A stretch of 64,000 bases of DNA from Polyangiaceae bacterium (GTDB lineage Bacteria > Myxococcota_A > Polyangia > Polyangiales > Polyangiaceae), in the NCBI GenBank assembly GCA_029261965.1, contig JAJDAH010000039.1:1-64000 (forward strand), given 5' to 3'. The notes beneath the pieces are model-generated. The model saw only the letters and a list, made by a program, of their open reading frames with translations. It was not told where the DNA came from and made no database searches. This document shows positions 52,236 to 61,328 of this stretch, in pieces. The first letter of the stretch is position 1, and each line of letters starts with the position of its first letter. Both the position numbers and the translations under genes were made by a program.

Positions 52236-53165
52236 TCAGCGCGACTTGGCGCCTGGCCGAGAGCGCCCGCCCGCCGCCAGGGACCGCGCCTTCTTGGAGA
52301 TCGGCGGCGCCGGCTCCGCGGAGAGTCGGCCGGTCTTGGGCTCGACACGAACTTGTCGCCCCCCCCCGATCCGGACAGTGGTCGGGCGGCGAAGCTGGAG
52401 CGCGCGCCGGATCTCCGCCAGGTGAGCCCGTGCGAGAGCGATGGGTCGACCGCGCTCGTCCTCGACGACGACGGCGCGATCCGCCAACAGCTCGTCGGCC
52501 AACGCGTTGAGGTGGTCGACGATGCCGGTGGACACGTGCTCGAGCAGCGGCAGTACCTCGAGGCGCACCCGAGCGCGCAAGTAGCGACGATCGTCGTTGC
52601 TCGGATCGACGGCGAATTCGAGCCGATGCCGCTGCACATGCGCGGAAATGTCTGACTTTCTCGAACGAACCAGCGGGCGGATCCGATGCCCGTCTCGCGC
52701 GGGAAGCACTCCTAACCCGTGGGGACCGGAGCCACTCATCAGCCGAATGAGGACGGTCTCGGCGCGATCGTCGGCATGGTGTGCGGTGGCGATGAACGTC
52801 GCCCCGAGCCGCTCCCGCGCTCGTTCGAGCGCTCGGTACCGAGCGTCGCGAGCTCTGGCTTGCAAGTTTCCCCCGGCCGCCACACTGAGCTTCGAGCATG
52901 AGAACGGAACGTCCAGGGACGCCGCGAGGCGGGCTGCGATGTCCAGCTCCGCCGATGCGGTCGCCCGGAGACCGTGATCGACGCCGTGCGCGAACACGTC
53001 GAAACCCAGCCGGGGGGCGAGCTTCGCGAGCACGTCGAGCAGCGCCTGGGAATCGGGGCCGCCGCTGACGGCCGCGAGCACGCGATCCCCGCGACTCGCG
53101 CCACACTCCTCCACGAGGCTCTTTTTTGCGATCTTGAGCAACGTCGGGGGATGCGAACGAGGCAC
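52236..53165 (-). CDS. tilS: tRNA(Ile)-lysidine synthase
   Basis: 309 residues. N-type ATP-pyrophosphatase with the PP-loop AVSGGPDSQALLDVL at residues 32-46, HGVDHGLRATASAELD near 60, ATAHHADDRAETVLIRLMSG near 125 and LGVLPARDGHRIRPL near 150. It converts C34 of tRNA-Ile (CAU) to lysidine, essential for AUA decoding. The C-terminal domain after 200 is short compared with E. coli TilS (432 residues) but similar to Gram-positive and other short forms, which often lack the last domain. The gene follows the small Cys-rich gene by 15 bp. Confidence 0.92.
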   Translation of the reverse strand: MPRSHPPTLLKIAKKSLVEECGASRGDRVLAAVSGGPDSQALLDVLAKLAPRLGFDVFAHGVDHGLRATASAELDIAARLAASLDVPFSCSKLSVAAGGNLQARARDARYRALERARERLGATFIATAHHADDRAETVLIRLMSGSGPHGLGVLPARDGHRIRPLVRSRKSDISAHVQRHRLEFAVDPSNDDRRYLRARVRLEVLPLLEHVSTGIVDHLNALADELLADRAVVVEDERGRPIALARAHLAEIRRALQLRRPTTVRIGGGRQVRVEPKTGRLSAEPAPPISKKARSLAAGGRSRPGAKSR

Positions 53166-53180
53166 GGCAGACCCGACGAA

Positions 53181-53375
53181 TCAGCCGAGCTCGAAGCCCT
53201 TGCAGAAAAGCAAGGTCTCGGCGACGGCGAGGTCGACAGCGCAGTGCGGCGCCGTCGGATACCCGTTGGCGCAACGACGCGGTTCCGGGTCGAAGTGAGC
53301 GCAAGACTCGCACGTGAACTTCAGGCCGAATTCTTCGGCTTCGCGCCGCAAACGAGGGTCGACCCGCGTGATCAT
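53181..53375 (-). CDS. Small Cys-rich protein, coupled to lipoprotein gene
   Basis: 64 residues, starting MITRVDPRLRREAEEFG. Cysteines at positions in FTCESCAHFDPEPRRCANGY, APHCAVD and FCKGFEL suggest a zinc or iron-sulfur knuckle (CxxC, then C, C, C). There is no signal peptide, so it is cytoplasmic. The ATG at 53375 overlaps the upstream lipoprotein stop by 4 bp (ATGA), and tilS follows 15 bp after its stop. It appears to belong to the kinase-lipoprotein-Cys protein-tilS string. Function unknown. Confidence 0.72.
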   Translation of the reverse strand: MITRVDPRLRREAEEFGLKFTCESCAHFDPEPRRCANGYPTAPHCAVDLAVAETLLFCKGFELG

Positions 53376-53854
53376 TGGCACCGTCCTGCCGTGCAGCTCT
53401 GGCCCATGCCGCACCCGCCGGTGTCCAGCGGAGTGCAGAGCGCCGCCCGAGTCCATGCGCGGAGCTCGATTCGGATCTCTCCGACCTGGCTGAGGTTCGC
53501 CTCGACGCAACCAAAGCCGACCACACGACACTGCTGATCGCGAAGAATGTTCGCAAACCCGAAAGTACCGGATCCGAGCTTCCCGATCGACGGTGGGGGC
53601 GGAGCGTCCGCGGCGAGCACTTGATCGAAAACGGTGGCGAAGATCGAACCGGCTTCGAGGGCTTCGTCGGTGGGGCAACCGTTGTCGAACACCAGCACCT
53701 GCGCATGGGTCGCCTGACCGCGAAGACACTGCCCGACCTCCGTACAGCACGGGTCCAGAAAAACGATGGTGGTCGGCCCATCCGAGCACGACGCGAGCCC
53801 GCCCGCGACGAGACCCGCTACGATGACCCGTCTCAGGAGTCCATCACGGCTCAA
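53372..53854 (-). CDS. Small lipoprotein
   Basis: 160 residues. Signal peptide VIVAGLVAGGLASCSDG with lipobox. The mature protein has eight further Cys (LDPCCTEVGQCLRG, VVGFGCVEANLS, CTPLDTGGCGMGQSCTAGRC), probably disulfide-bonded. No family recognised. TTG start at 53854 overlaps the kinase stop by 4 bp (TTGA), and its own stop overlaps the next ATG. It is thus co-translated with a receptor kinase, and could be its envelope partner or an independent lipoprotein. Confidence 0.75.
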   Translation of the reverse strand: MSRDGLLRRVIVAGLVAGGLASCSDGPTTIVFLDPCCTEVGQCLRGQATHAQVLVFDNGCPTDEALEAGSIFATVFDQVLAADAPPPPSIGKLGSGTFGFANILRDQQCRVVGFGCVEANLSQVGEIRIELRAWTRAALCTPLDTGGCGMGQSCTAGRCQ

Positions 53855-56055
53855 GGAACTACCGTGGGCAGATCCGACGGATCGACGATGTCGTCATCGG
53901 GCGCTTTCTTCGGAATCGGACGCGGCGCAACCGCTGGTGCTCCGGTAACCGTAGCCGTCGGGGTTGTCGGGATCGCTTCCGGCGCACTCTTTCGCAAAGC
54001 CAAGACGAGGATCGCGGCGATGAGCATCAAGGCGAGCGCGCCGGCGATGATGAGCAACAGCCGCCTCGGCTCCCAAAGCGCGCTGACCGGCGCTTCCCTC
54101 AGGAGCTTCTGAGTGGCAACCGCCGAGAGGCGCGGCGCGGGAGGCGCCGCCTCTGGCGAAGCGCTTCGGGAGGGAGCGGCCTGACTCGGCGCCACGCTCG
54201 ACACCGGCGGCTGACGCGACGGAGCCGAGGCTGGGGCCGGGGCCGGGGCCGGGGCCGGGGCCGGGGGGGCATGCTGCGGTGATGACGCGGGCGCGCGTTC
54301 AGCGCGGGTGGGCTCCGGCACGGGGGCACGAGTAGCGGGCTCGGGTACCGCCGCCGCGGTGGGCTGCGAGGGGCGCGCCCGCCCGGACATCTGCCCCGGA
54401 TTCGGGGGCGGCGGGGGCGGACCGGTGCGCGGCCGCGCAGATACCAGCGCACGAATCGACTGGTCCGGCAGCTGGTCCATGATGGTTGTCACGGCGTTGT
54501 CGTCTTCGTCGTCGAGATCCGGAAACTCCGACGCCTGACTCGCCTTCGCCTCCCGGGTGATGGGCACCGTGAGATCCGTGCCCGTCAGGACATCCTCGTC
54601 CGCCAACATGTCGCCGTCCGACGGCTGCTTGCCGCGGTCCTTCCAGCTGGCCGACTGCTCCCGGATCTCGATGATTTCCGCGCTCTCGGTCACGCCGGTG
54701 TTCGTGTTGAGGTCGTAGCTCGGCAACGGTTGCGACCTCGGATCCGAAGCGGCCGGAAGCCCCGCGGCAGGGCGAGGCGCGCCGGAGGCCTCCTTCGGGA
54801 CCGGTCCGCTCGGCGCCGAGGGTGTCTCCGAAGGAGAGGGCGGTCGGGGCCGCGCGGCCGGACGCGACTCGGATTGAGTCGGTATCCTGTCCCTCGTACC
54901 GAGCTCCGGGCGCACCGAGACGTCCGACGAAAACGTCGTGCTGTCCTCCTCGCGCGCCGCGGGTTGGCTCAACTCGTCGATGTTGATCGTTTGGGTCACC
55001 TCGGCGGCCCACTTCAAGTGCGCTTCCCGTCTTTCGAAGCGATCCCCGAGCGCCTCCTTGACGTACTCCCCGAGCTCTTCCGGTCCGACGAACTGTCCGG
55101 TGGCCATCAAGAATTTCTGGAGGGCGCGCGACATCTCCCGCGCGGTTTGGTACCGGCGCTCGGGATCCTTCGCGAGCGCTTTCATGACGATGGTCTCGAG
55201 CTCGATCGGATAGTCGTCGACGATCGCCGACGGGGGCGGCACGACGCATGCCTGAACCCGTTCGAGGGTTTCGAGGTCGCTCTCCTTGCGGAAGAGCCGG
55301 GTGTGCATCGTCAGCTCCCAGAGCACGACACCCAGCGCAAAAACGTCGGTCCGCCGGTCAATCGTCTGGCCTCGCACTTGCTCGGGGCTCATGTACGCGA
55401 CCTTGCCTTTGAGCATGCCCGCTCGAGTTTGTGAAAGCTGACCGGCAACCTTCGCGATGCCGAAGTCCACCACTTTGACGCTGCCCGCGTAGGTGATGAA
55501 GATGTTGTGTGGCGTGACGTCGCGGTGAACGAGGTTGAGCGTCGACCCCTCCTTGTCCGTGAGCTGATGAGCCGAGTGCAACCCCTCGGCAGCATCTGCG
55601 ACGATCTTCGCCGCGATCACCGGGCTCGGCCGCGGGCCGCCGTCATCCACCGCGCGCATGATTTCTCGGGCGGGCTCACCATGAAGGTATTCCATGGCGA
55701 TCCAGTACGTATCGTCTTGCTGACCGAGCTCGAACACCTGCGCGACGTTCGGGTGGTCGATGCGCGCCGCAATGCGCGCTTCGTCGAGGAACATCTTGAT
55801 GAACTGCTCGTCCTCGGCGAGGTGGGGGTGAATGCGTTTGATCGCCACCCATTTTTGAAACCCACCGGGGCCATCGGTGCGAGCGAGGTGCACACTCGCC
55901 ATTCCACCGACTCCGATTTCGTCGACGACGCGGTAGCGTCCCAAAAAGTAGGTCCCGACGGTGCCCGGAGAGGACTTCATCGACGCTCGGGGCAGGCCGC
56001 TGCGAGACGAGCTGGTGGTCTTGCGAGTACGCGGGGGGACTGGCCGGTTAGCCAT
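53851..56055 (-). CDS. Ser/Thr protein kinase with long Pro/Ala-rich juxtamembrane region
   Basis: 734 residues. Kinase domain from about 38: IGVGGMASVHLA, ATP lysine AIKRIHP near 71, HRDVTPHNI near 175 (the HRDV/TPHN variant, catalytic Asp and Asn intact), DFGIAK, YMSPEQVRG, DRRTDVFALG. The region 345-660 is disordered and rich in Ser/Pro/Ala with acidic patches (DLDDEDDNAV), including an Ala-Pro repeat coded by GGGGCC units. One membrane helix (LLLIIAGALALMLIAAILVLAL) near 680 and a Pro-rich exterior tail follow. First in a chain with the lipoprotein, Cys protein and tilS genes. Confidence 0.92.
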   Translation of the reverse strand: MANRPVPPRTRKTTSSSRSGLPRASMKSSPGTVGTYFLGRYRVVDEIGVGGMASVHLARTDGPGGFQKWVAIKRIHPHLAEDEQFIKMFLDEARIAARIDHPNVAQVFELGQQDDTYWIAMEYLHGEPAREIMRAVDDGGPRPSPVIAAKIVADAAEGLHSAHQLTDKEGSTLNLVHRDVTPHNIFITYAGSVKVVDFGIAKVAGQLSQTRAGMLKGKVAYMSPEQVRGQTIDRRTDVFALGVVLWELTMHTRLFRKESDLETLERVQACVVPPPSAIVDDYPIELETIVMKALAKDPERRYQTAREMSRALQKFLMATGQFVGPEELGEYVKEALGDRFERREAHLKWAAEVTQTINIDELSQPAAREEDSTTFSSDVSVRPELGTRDRIPTQSESRPAARPRPPSPSETPSAPSGPVPKEASGAPRPAAGLPAASDPRSQPLPSYDLNTNTGVTESAEIIEIREQSASWKDRGKQPSDGDMLADEDVLTGTDLTVPITREAKASQASEFPDLDDEDDNAVTTIMDQLPDQSIRALVSARPRTGPPPPPPNPGQMSGRARPSQPTAAAVPEPATRAPVPEPTRAERAPASSPQHAPPAPAPAPAPAPASAPSRQPPVSSVAPSQAAPSRSASPEAAPPAPRLSAVATQKLLREAPVSALWEPRRLLLIIAGALALMLIAAILVLALRKSAPEAIPTTPTATVTGAPAVAPRPIPKKAPDDDIVDPSDLPTVVP
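54233..54269. repeat. GGGGCC hexanucleotide repeat in kinase gene
   Basis: Five GGGGCC units on the plus strand followed by a run of seven G, coding for an Ala-Pro stretch on the minus strand. The G-tracts could form a G-quadruplex on the non-template strand of the kinase gene, and the array is prone to slippage. Confidence 0.8.
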
Positions 56056-56204
56056 CGACGCTCCCGACGCCGCCCGACCTCACGACGCCAGCGACCGAAA
56101 GACGCGGTGCGGCAAGGGTATGGGCAGCAGAGGCCACAGACAAAAGGGTATCGGCGCGCGGCAGCAGAATCAACCGGACGAGGCTAGTAGGTAGACCAGG
56201 ACGA

Positions 56205-56825
56205 CTACGGAAACGGCTGCGCTGGCTGACCGCGCTGAAAGAAGAAGCGGAACCACCCCGTGATCTCCGTGACCTTACCGGGAGGAAAGGTGCCGTCGGG
56301 TTGCTGGTCCCGGGGGTCGCCCATGGTGGCCGTGAACGTCGCGTCCGAAAGGCGCTCGTCTGCGTTGCCTTCGTCGAGGTCGCCGCTGAACAATGACTGA
56401 AAAGTGATGCTGCCCGACAGCGACGAGATCGCGCCGTTCTGCTGGCCGCAGGTGTTGTTGAGGTAGAGCGTCATGCTCACGAGGGGCTCTTCGCCGCGTT
56501 CGATCGGAAATCCGGGTGGATTCACGCCGACGGGGACGCCGACGCGGTCGATCGCTTGACCGAGCAGAGCGCTCCGCACGAGCGCGACGTCGTTGACCAC
56601 GATCAACAGGCCGTCCGAGTTCTCAGCTAAGTCCGCTCCGCGTTGGAGACGAACGAACATGGAGTTCTCCGCTGGGTTGGCGCCGAAGAAGGTTGGATTG
56701 AGGTCCAGCGGCCCGTCCCAACAGTCTTCGATGAACAGCTTGTCGCTCGTGACCTCTCCGGATCCTTCGCCGACGGTGCAGCCGACGAGCCCGAGCCCCA
56801 AGAGCAGAACGATCGAACGCCTCAC
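56205..56825 (-). CDS. Lipoprotein, coupled to mnmA
   Basis: 206 residues. Signal peptide RRSIVLLLGLGLVGCTVGEG with a good lipobox. The mature part is a beta-rich domain (SMFVRLQRGADLAENSDGLL, VSMTLYLNNTCGQQNGA, ITFQSLFSGDLDEGN). No family recognised. The GTG at 56825 overlaps the mnmA stop by 4 bp (GTGA). The open frame upstream is only antiphase to mnmA, so the lipoprotein is the real product. Expression is tied to tRNA thiolation by position, with no obvious functional reason. Confidence 0.78.
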   Translation of the reverse strand: MRRSIVLLLGLGLVGCTVGEGSGEVTSDKLFIEDCWDGPLDLNPTFFGANPAENSMFVRLQRGADLAENSDGLLIVVNDVALVRSALLGQAIDRVGVPVGVNPPGFPIERGEEPLVSMTLYLNNTCGQQNGAISSLSGSITFQSLFSGDLDEGNADERLSDATFTATMGDPRDQQPDGTFPPGKVTEITGWFRFFFQRGQPAQPFP

Positions 56826-57916
56826 GCGGGCTCTCCGATCGCTCGAGCCGACACGGCCTCGTGGATCGTTCCACCGCCGAGCACGCGCTCGTCCCGATAG
56901 AACACGGCGACCTGCCCGGGCACCACCGCGAGAGCCGGCTCTTCGAAGGTCACATCCACTCGTCCGCCGGCCACCGGGCGGACCTCCGCCCGATGTGGCT
57001 TGCCACGATATCTCACGACGACGTCGCAGGTCGTCGGCAGCGAAACATCGTCCGACAGAGACACCTCGTCGAGCACGGCTCCCGCTGCGAGCAGCTCGCG
57101 CTGATCTCCCAGTCTCACCGTGCCGGTGTCGGCTTCCACCCCGACGACATACAGCCGGCGGCCGAGAGACACGCCGAGGTTTCTTCGCTGCCCGATCGTG
57201 TAGCGATGAATGCCGTCGTGCTCGCCGACTTCCGCGCCGGTCTCGTCGACTAGCGAGCCCGACCGCACTCGATCCCCGGCGCGCTCGGCCACGAACGAAT
57301 CGTACCGACCGGTGGGAACGAAGCACAGTTCCTGGCTCTCGCCTTTGCCCGCCCCGGGCAAATCCAGTCGCAGAGCTTCCTGTCGAACCTCGTTCTTGTG
57401 GGCATCGCCGAGCGGAAAACACAGGCGCGCCAGGGTTTCCGCGTCGAGCATGTGCAGAAAGTAGCTCTGGTCCTTTTTTTCGTCGGCGGCTCGGAACAGT
57501 CGAACCCTTCCGTCGACTTCACGGAGCCGTGCATAGTGGCCGGTCGCCACCGAGCTTGCGCCGAGCTCGTCGGCGAGGTGCATCAGCTCGCGCGCTTTGA
57601 CGCCTCGGTTGCAGCGCACACACGGGCTCGGGGTTTCGCCAGACAGGTAGCTCTCGACGAACGGATCGACGACTTCTCGACGGAAGAGCTCTCGACGGTC
57701 AAAAGCATAGTGCGGGATCCCGAGACGGTCGGCGACGCGGCGCGCGTCGTGCACGTCCTCGGGAGCGCAGCAGCGACCGCGGACGGTGCCGTCGTCCGGG
57801 TAGTCCCACAGGTGGAGCGTCACGCCGACGACCTCGCGACCCGACGCGACGAGACGGGCGGCGGCGACCGAAGAATCGACGCCGCCGCTCATGGCGACGA
57901 GTACACGATCAGGCAT
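56822..57916 (-). CDS. mnmA: tRNA-specific 2-thiouridylase MnmA
   Basis: 364 residues. PP-loop AMSGGVDSSVAAARL at residues 8-22; the catalytic Cys in TPSPCVRCNRGVKA near 98 and the second Cys in GESQELCFVPTG near 195; ATGHYARL near 125 and YTIGQRRNLGVSLG near 245. It adds sulfur to U34 of tRNA-Lys, -Glu and -Gln. Length and motifs are normal. The first ATG is preceded by no clear ribosome-binding site. Its stop overlaps the lipoprotein start by 4 bp. Confidence 0.96.
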   Translation of the reverse strand: MPDRVLVAMSGGVDSSVAAARLVASGREVVGVTLHLWDYPDDGTVRGRCCAPEDVHDARRVADRLGIPHYAFDRRELFRREVVDPFVESYLSGETPSPCVRCNRGVKARELMHLADELGASSVATGHYARLREVDGRVRLFRAADEKKDQSYFLHMLDAETLARLCFPLGDAHKNEVRQEALRLDLPGAGKGESQELCFVPTGRYDSFVAERAGDRVRSGSLVDETGAEVGEHDGIHRYTIGQRRNLGVSLGRRLYVVGVEADTGTVRLGDQRELLAAGAVLDEVSLSDDVSLPTTCDVVVRYRGKPHRAEVRPVAGGRVDVTFEEPALAVVPGQVAVFYRDERVLGGGTIHEAVSARAIGEPA

Positions 57917-57999
57917 GTCGAAGGCGGTCGGTCATGGCTCGGGGAACCCCGGTCGCAGAAACCTAGCAACTGATCGCCCAGGGTGACCGAAAGGGGGCC

Positions 58000-58329
58000 A
58001 TGACGACGCGAATTCAAGGGTCCCCGGGGGCCGAGTTGCCCCCGTTGCCGCCCCCAAAACCGTCGGGAACCCGCCCGGCCCCGGTTGCGCCTGGCGAGCC
58101 GAGCGGCTTCCAAAAGGCGCTCGGCGCCCTCGGTCGCCAAATCGACCACGGCGAAACGATGGTCAACCGAGCGCTCGGGGCCGCCCGACACCGCGCTCTC
58201 AGTCCGGGCGATCTCATCAGCCTGCAGGCTGGGATCTACCGCTACAGCGAAGCCGTGGACCTGGCGGCAAAGCTCGTGGACCGCGCTGGCAGCGCCGTCC
58301 GCACCACCCTACAGAGCGGCAACGGATGA
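58000..58329 (+). CDS. Possible type III secretion inner-rod-like (YscI/HrpB) protein
   Basis: 109 residues. Pro-rich N-terminus, then a helical hairpin (FQKALGALGRQIDHGETMVN, LSPGDLISLQAGIYRYSEAV, DLAAKLVDRAGSAVRTTLQS). The C-terminal helix pattern LQxxIYRYSEAVDLAAKLVDRAxxAVxTxLQ resembles YscI/PrgJ inner rods and, more loosely, FliE or FlgB-type rod proteins, which end in an amphipathic helix of this kind. No signal peptide. There are no other type III secretion genes in the window, so assignment is by pattern only. ATG 58000 has AGGGGG about 3 bases upstream. It runs towards the FliA-like sigma gene, 9 bp away. Confidence 0.5.
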   Translation: MTTRIQGSPGAELPPLPPPKPSGTRPAPVAPGEPSGFQKALGALGRQIDHGETMVNRALGAARHRALSPGDLISLQAGIYRYSEAVDLAAKLVDRAGSAVRTTLQSGNG

Positions 58330-58338
58330 CGAGGCGGC

Positions 58339-59034
58339 TCACCCAGCGACGGATCTCAGCCGCCGGGTGAGGCGGTCCACCGCTCGAGTGTGCAGACGAC
58401 TCACCCAAGATTTGCTCAGCCCGAGCGATGTCGCGACATGGTCGAGCCGTTCCCCGTCGAAGTAGTGCCGCCGCACGAGCTCGCTTTCTTGATCCGGAAG
58501 CTCCGCTACCGCCTCACGCACGAGCTCGAGTAGCTCTGCTTTCGAGGTCGCCTCTTCCGGGCTCTCGTCGGCGGAAGCGAGCGTCTCCTGGCTCGCGTCG
58601 CTCGACGTGGCCATGGCGACGGCCATGGCCGTCGCCATCGACGCCAGCTGACTGCTGAGCGCGACATCCGCGTCGGCCGCCGTGGAGCCAGCGGGCGACG
58701 GGGCCTGAAGATCTTCCAACGTGCCTTCGCTCGTCGTCGCGGCAGCCTGAAGCGCGCGGGTCTTTTCGTGCATGCGTCGCGATAGACGCGCATCCGCGCG
58801 AACGCCGTCGATGATGGCACCGCGAACCCGATAGTTGGCGTACGCGCGAAACGGGACACCACGCTCCGCATCGAAACGTCTCGCTGCGTTCAGTAGTCCT
58901 TCGCGCCCATAGCTTTCGAGATCGGTCACCTCGACCGACTGCCCAAACGAACGCGCGACCTGGCGCGCGACGATCTGCACCAGCTCGAGTGTCTCGTGAA
59001 AGCGCTCGAGTACCTCCGGGGGATCTTCCGGCAC
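58339..59034 (-). CDS. FliA-like sigma factor with unusual linker
   Basis: 231 residues. Region 2 is present at residues 10-90: TDLESYGREGLLNAARRFD, GVPFRAYANYRVRGAIIDGV. Region 4 follows after about 185: LPDQESELVRRHYFDGERL, DHVATSLGLSKSWVSRLHTR. This matches the FliA/WhiG/SigD group. In place of a normal region 3 there is an Ala/Ser/Thr/Met-rich linker (MATAMAVAMATSSDASQ). It starts with GTG. Classical partners are flagellar or sporulation genes; here it only faces a possible secretion-rod gene. Confidence 0.82.
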   Translation of the reverse strand: MPEDPPEVLERFHETLELVQIVARQVARSFGQSVEVTDLESYGREGLLNAARRFDAERGVPFRAYANYRVRGAIIDGVRADARLSRRMHEKTRALQAAATTSEGTLEDLQAPSPAGSTAADADVALSSQLASMATAMAVAMATSSDASQETLASADESPEEATSKAELLELVREAVAELPDQESELVRRHYFDGERLDHVATSLGLSKSWVSRLHTRAVDRLTRRLRSVAG

Positions 59035-59108
59035 GGCACCGTTTTACACCGAACCAGCGACGGGTGACGATGCTGGCCGGGGTTCCGGCCGCGTGCGATA
59101 GTCCAGCG

Positions 59109-59702
59109 GTGATCCGCTGGGGACAAATCGCTGCCGCATACGCCTTCTTGGCCGTCCTGGCGTCCGTGATTGCCGTCGTCCTCGGGGGCTCCCCCATGAG
59201 CCATCCCGAGCCCTGGCTCGTTCTCGCTCCGCGGGTCTCCCACATCTACAGCGCCTTCATCGGCGTGGCGTTCGGCGCCCTGGTGCTCGTGATCACACGG
59301 CTCATCGTGCCCCGGTTCGAGTGGGCGCGGACGCTGCACACGGAGCTTCGGCCCTTCGCCCGCGGCATGAGCCTGTCGACAATCATCGTCGTCGCAATCC
59401 TCAGCTCGCTGGGCGAGGAGCTCTTTTTTCGGGGGCTTCTCCAGCCACTCGTCGGGTTAATCCCTCAGGCGATCCTTTTCGGTTTGCCCCACCAAGCTCC
59501 CGGACCGGCGCGCTGGGCCTGGCTCGCCTGGGCCACTTTCTTTGGATTGATACTGGGCGCCATCTTCCAGCTGACAGGATCGCTCGCGGGGCCCATCGCA
59601 GCTCACGCCCTCGTCAACGCCGTAAATCTCGCTTACCTCAAGAATTACGACCCCGACCCCGCCAGGAAATCGCTCGGCGGGCTCTTGGGGGAGAGAAGCT
59701 GA
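59109..59702 (+). CDS. CPBP/CAAX-type intramembrane metalloprotease
   Basis: 197 residues, about five membrane helices. The conserved motif SLGEELFFRGLLQPL contains EExxxR; the second motif is FGLPHQAPGP and the third AAHALVNAVNLAYL, giving the expected Glu-Glu, His and Asn/His ligands. Members include Abi-type bacteriocin-immunity proteins and prenyl-protein endopeptidases; the natural substrate is unknown. The GTG at 59109 is chosen because it starts a short cytoplasmic segment before the first helix; an upstream ATG at 59070 would also fit. GATAGT stands 6 bases before the GTG. Confidence 0.8.
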   Translation: MIRWGQIAAAYAFLAVLASVIAVVLGGSPMSHPEPWLVLAPRVSHIYSAFIGVAFGALVLVITRLIVPRFEWARTLHTELRPFARGMSLSTIIVVAILSSLGEELFFRGLLQPLVGLIPQAILFGLPHQAPGPARWAWLAWATFFGLILGAIFQLTGSLAGPIAAHALVNAVNLAYLKNYDPDPARKSLGGLLGERS

Positions 59703-59764
59703 GCCATTCGCGAGCATTCGTGCAGTGTCGATGAAGTTCGACGCCTGCCCCGGGTTTGATACTG

Positions 59765-59770
59765 TAGATT
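59765..59770 (+). promoter_or_regulatory. TAGATT -10-like element before HD-GYP gene
   Basis: TAGATT with 10 bases to the ATG at 59781; further member of the start-proximal TAGNNT group, no ribosome-binding site. Confidence 0.35.
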
Positions 59771-59780
59771 CGCGTCGCTC

Positions 59781-61280
<1,500 letters not shown>

Positions 61281-61328
61281 GTCCAAGCTCGACATCGTGG
61301 GAAATCCGCCCCACGCTCGAGATGTTTC

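Noticed and set aside
52168-53781. 537-codon minus-strand open frame
   Set aside because: Runs through tilS, the small Cys protein and the lipoprotein in a third frame; those have motifs, this does not.
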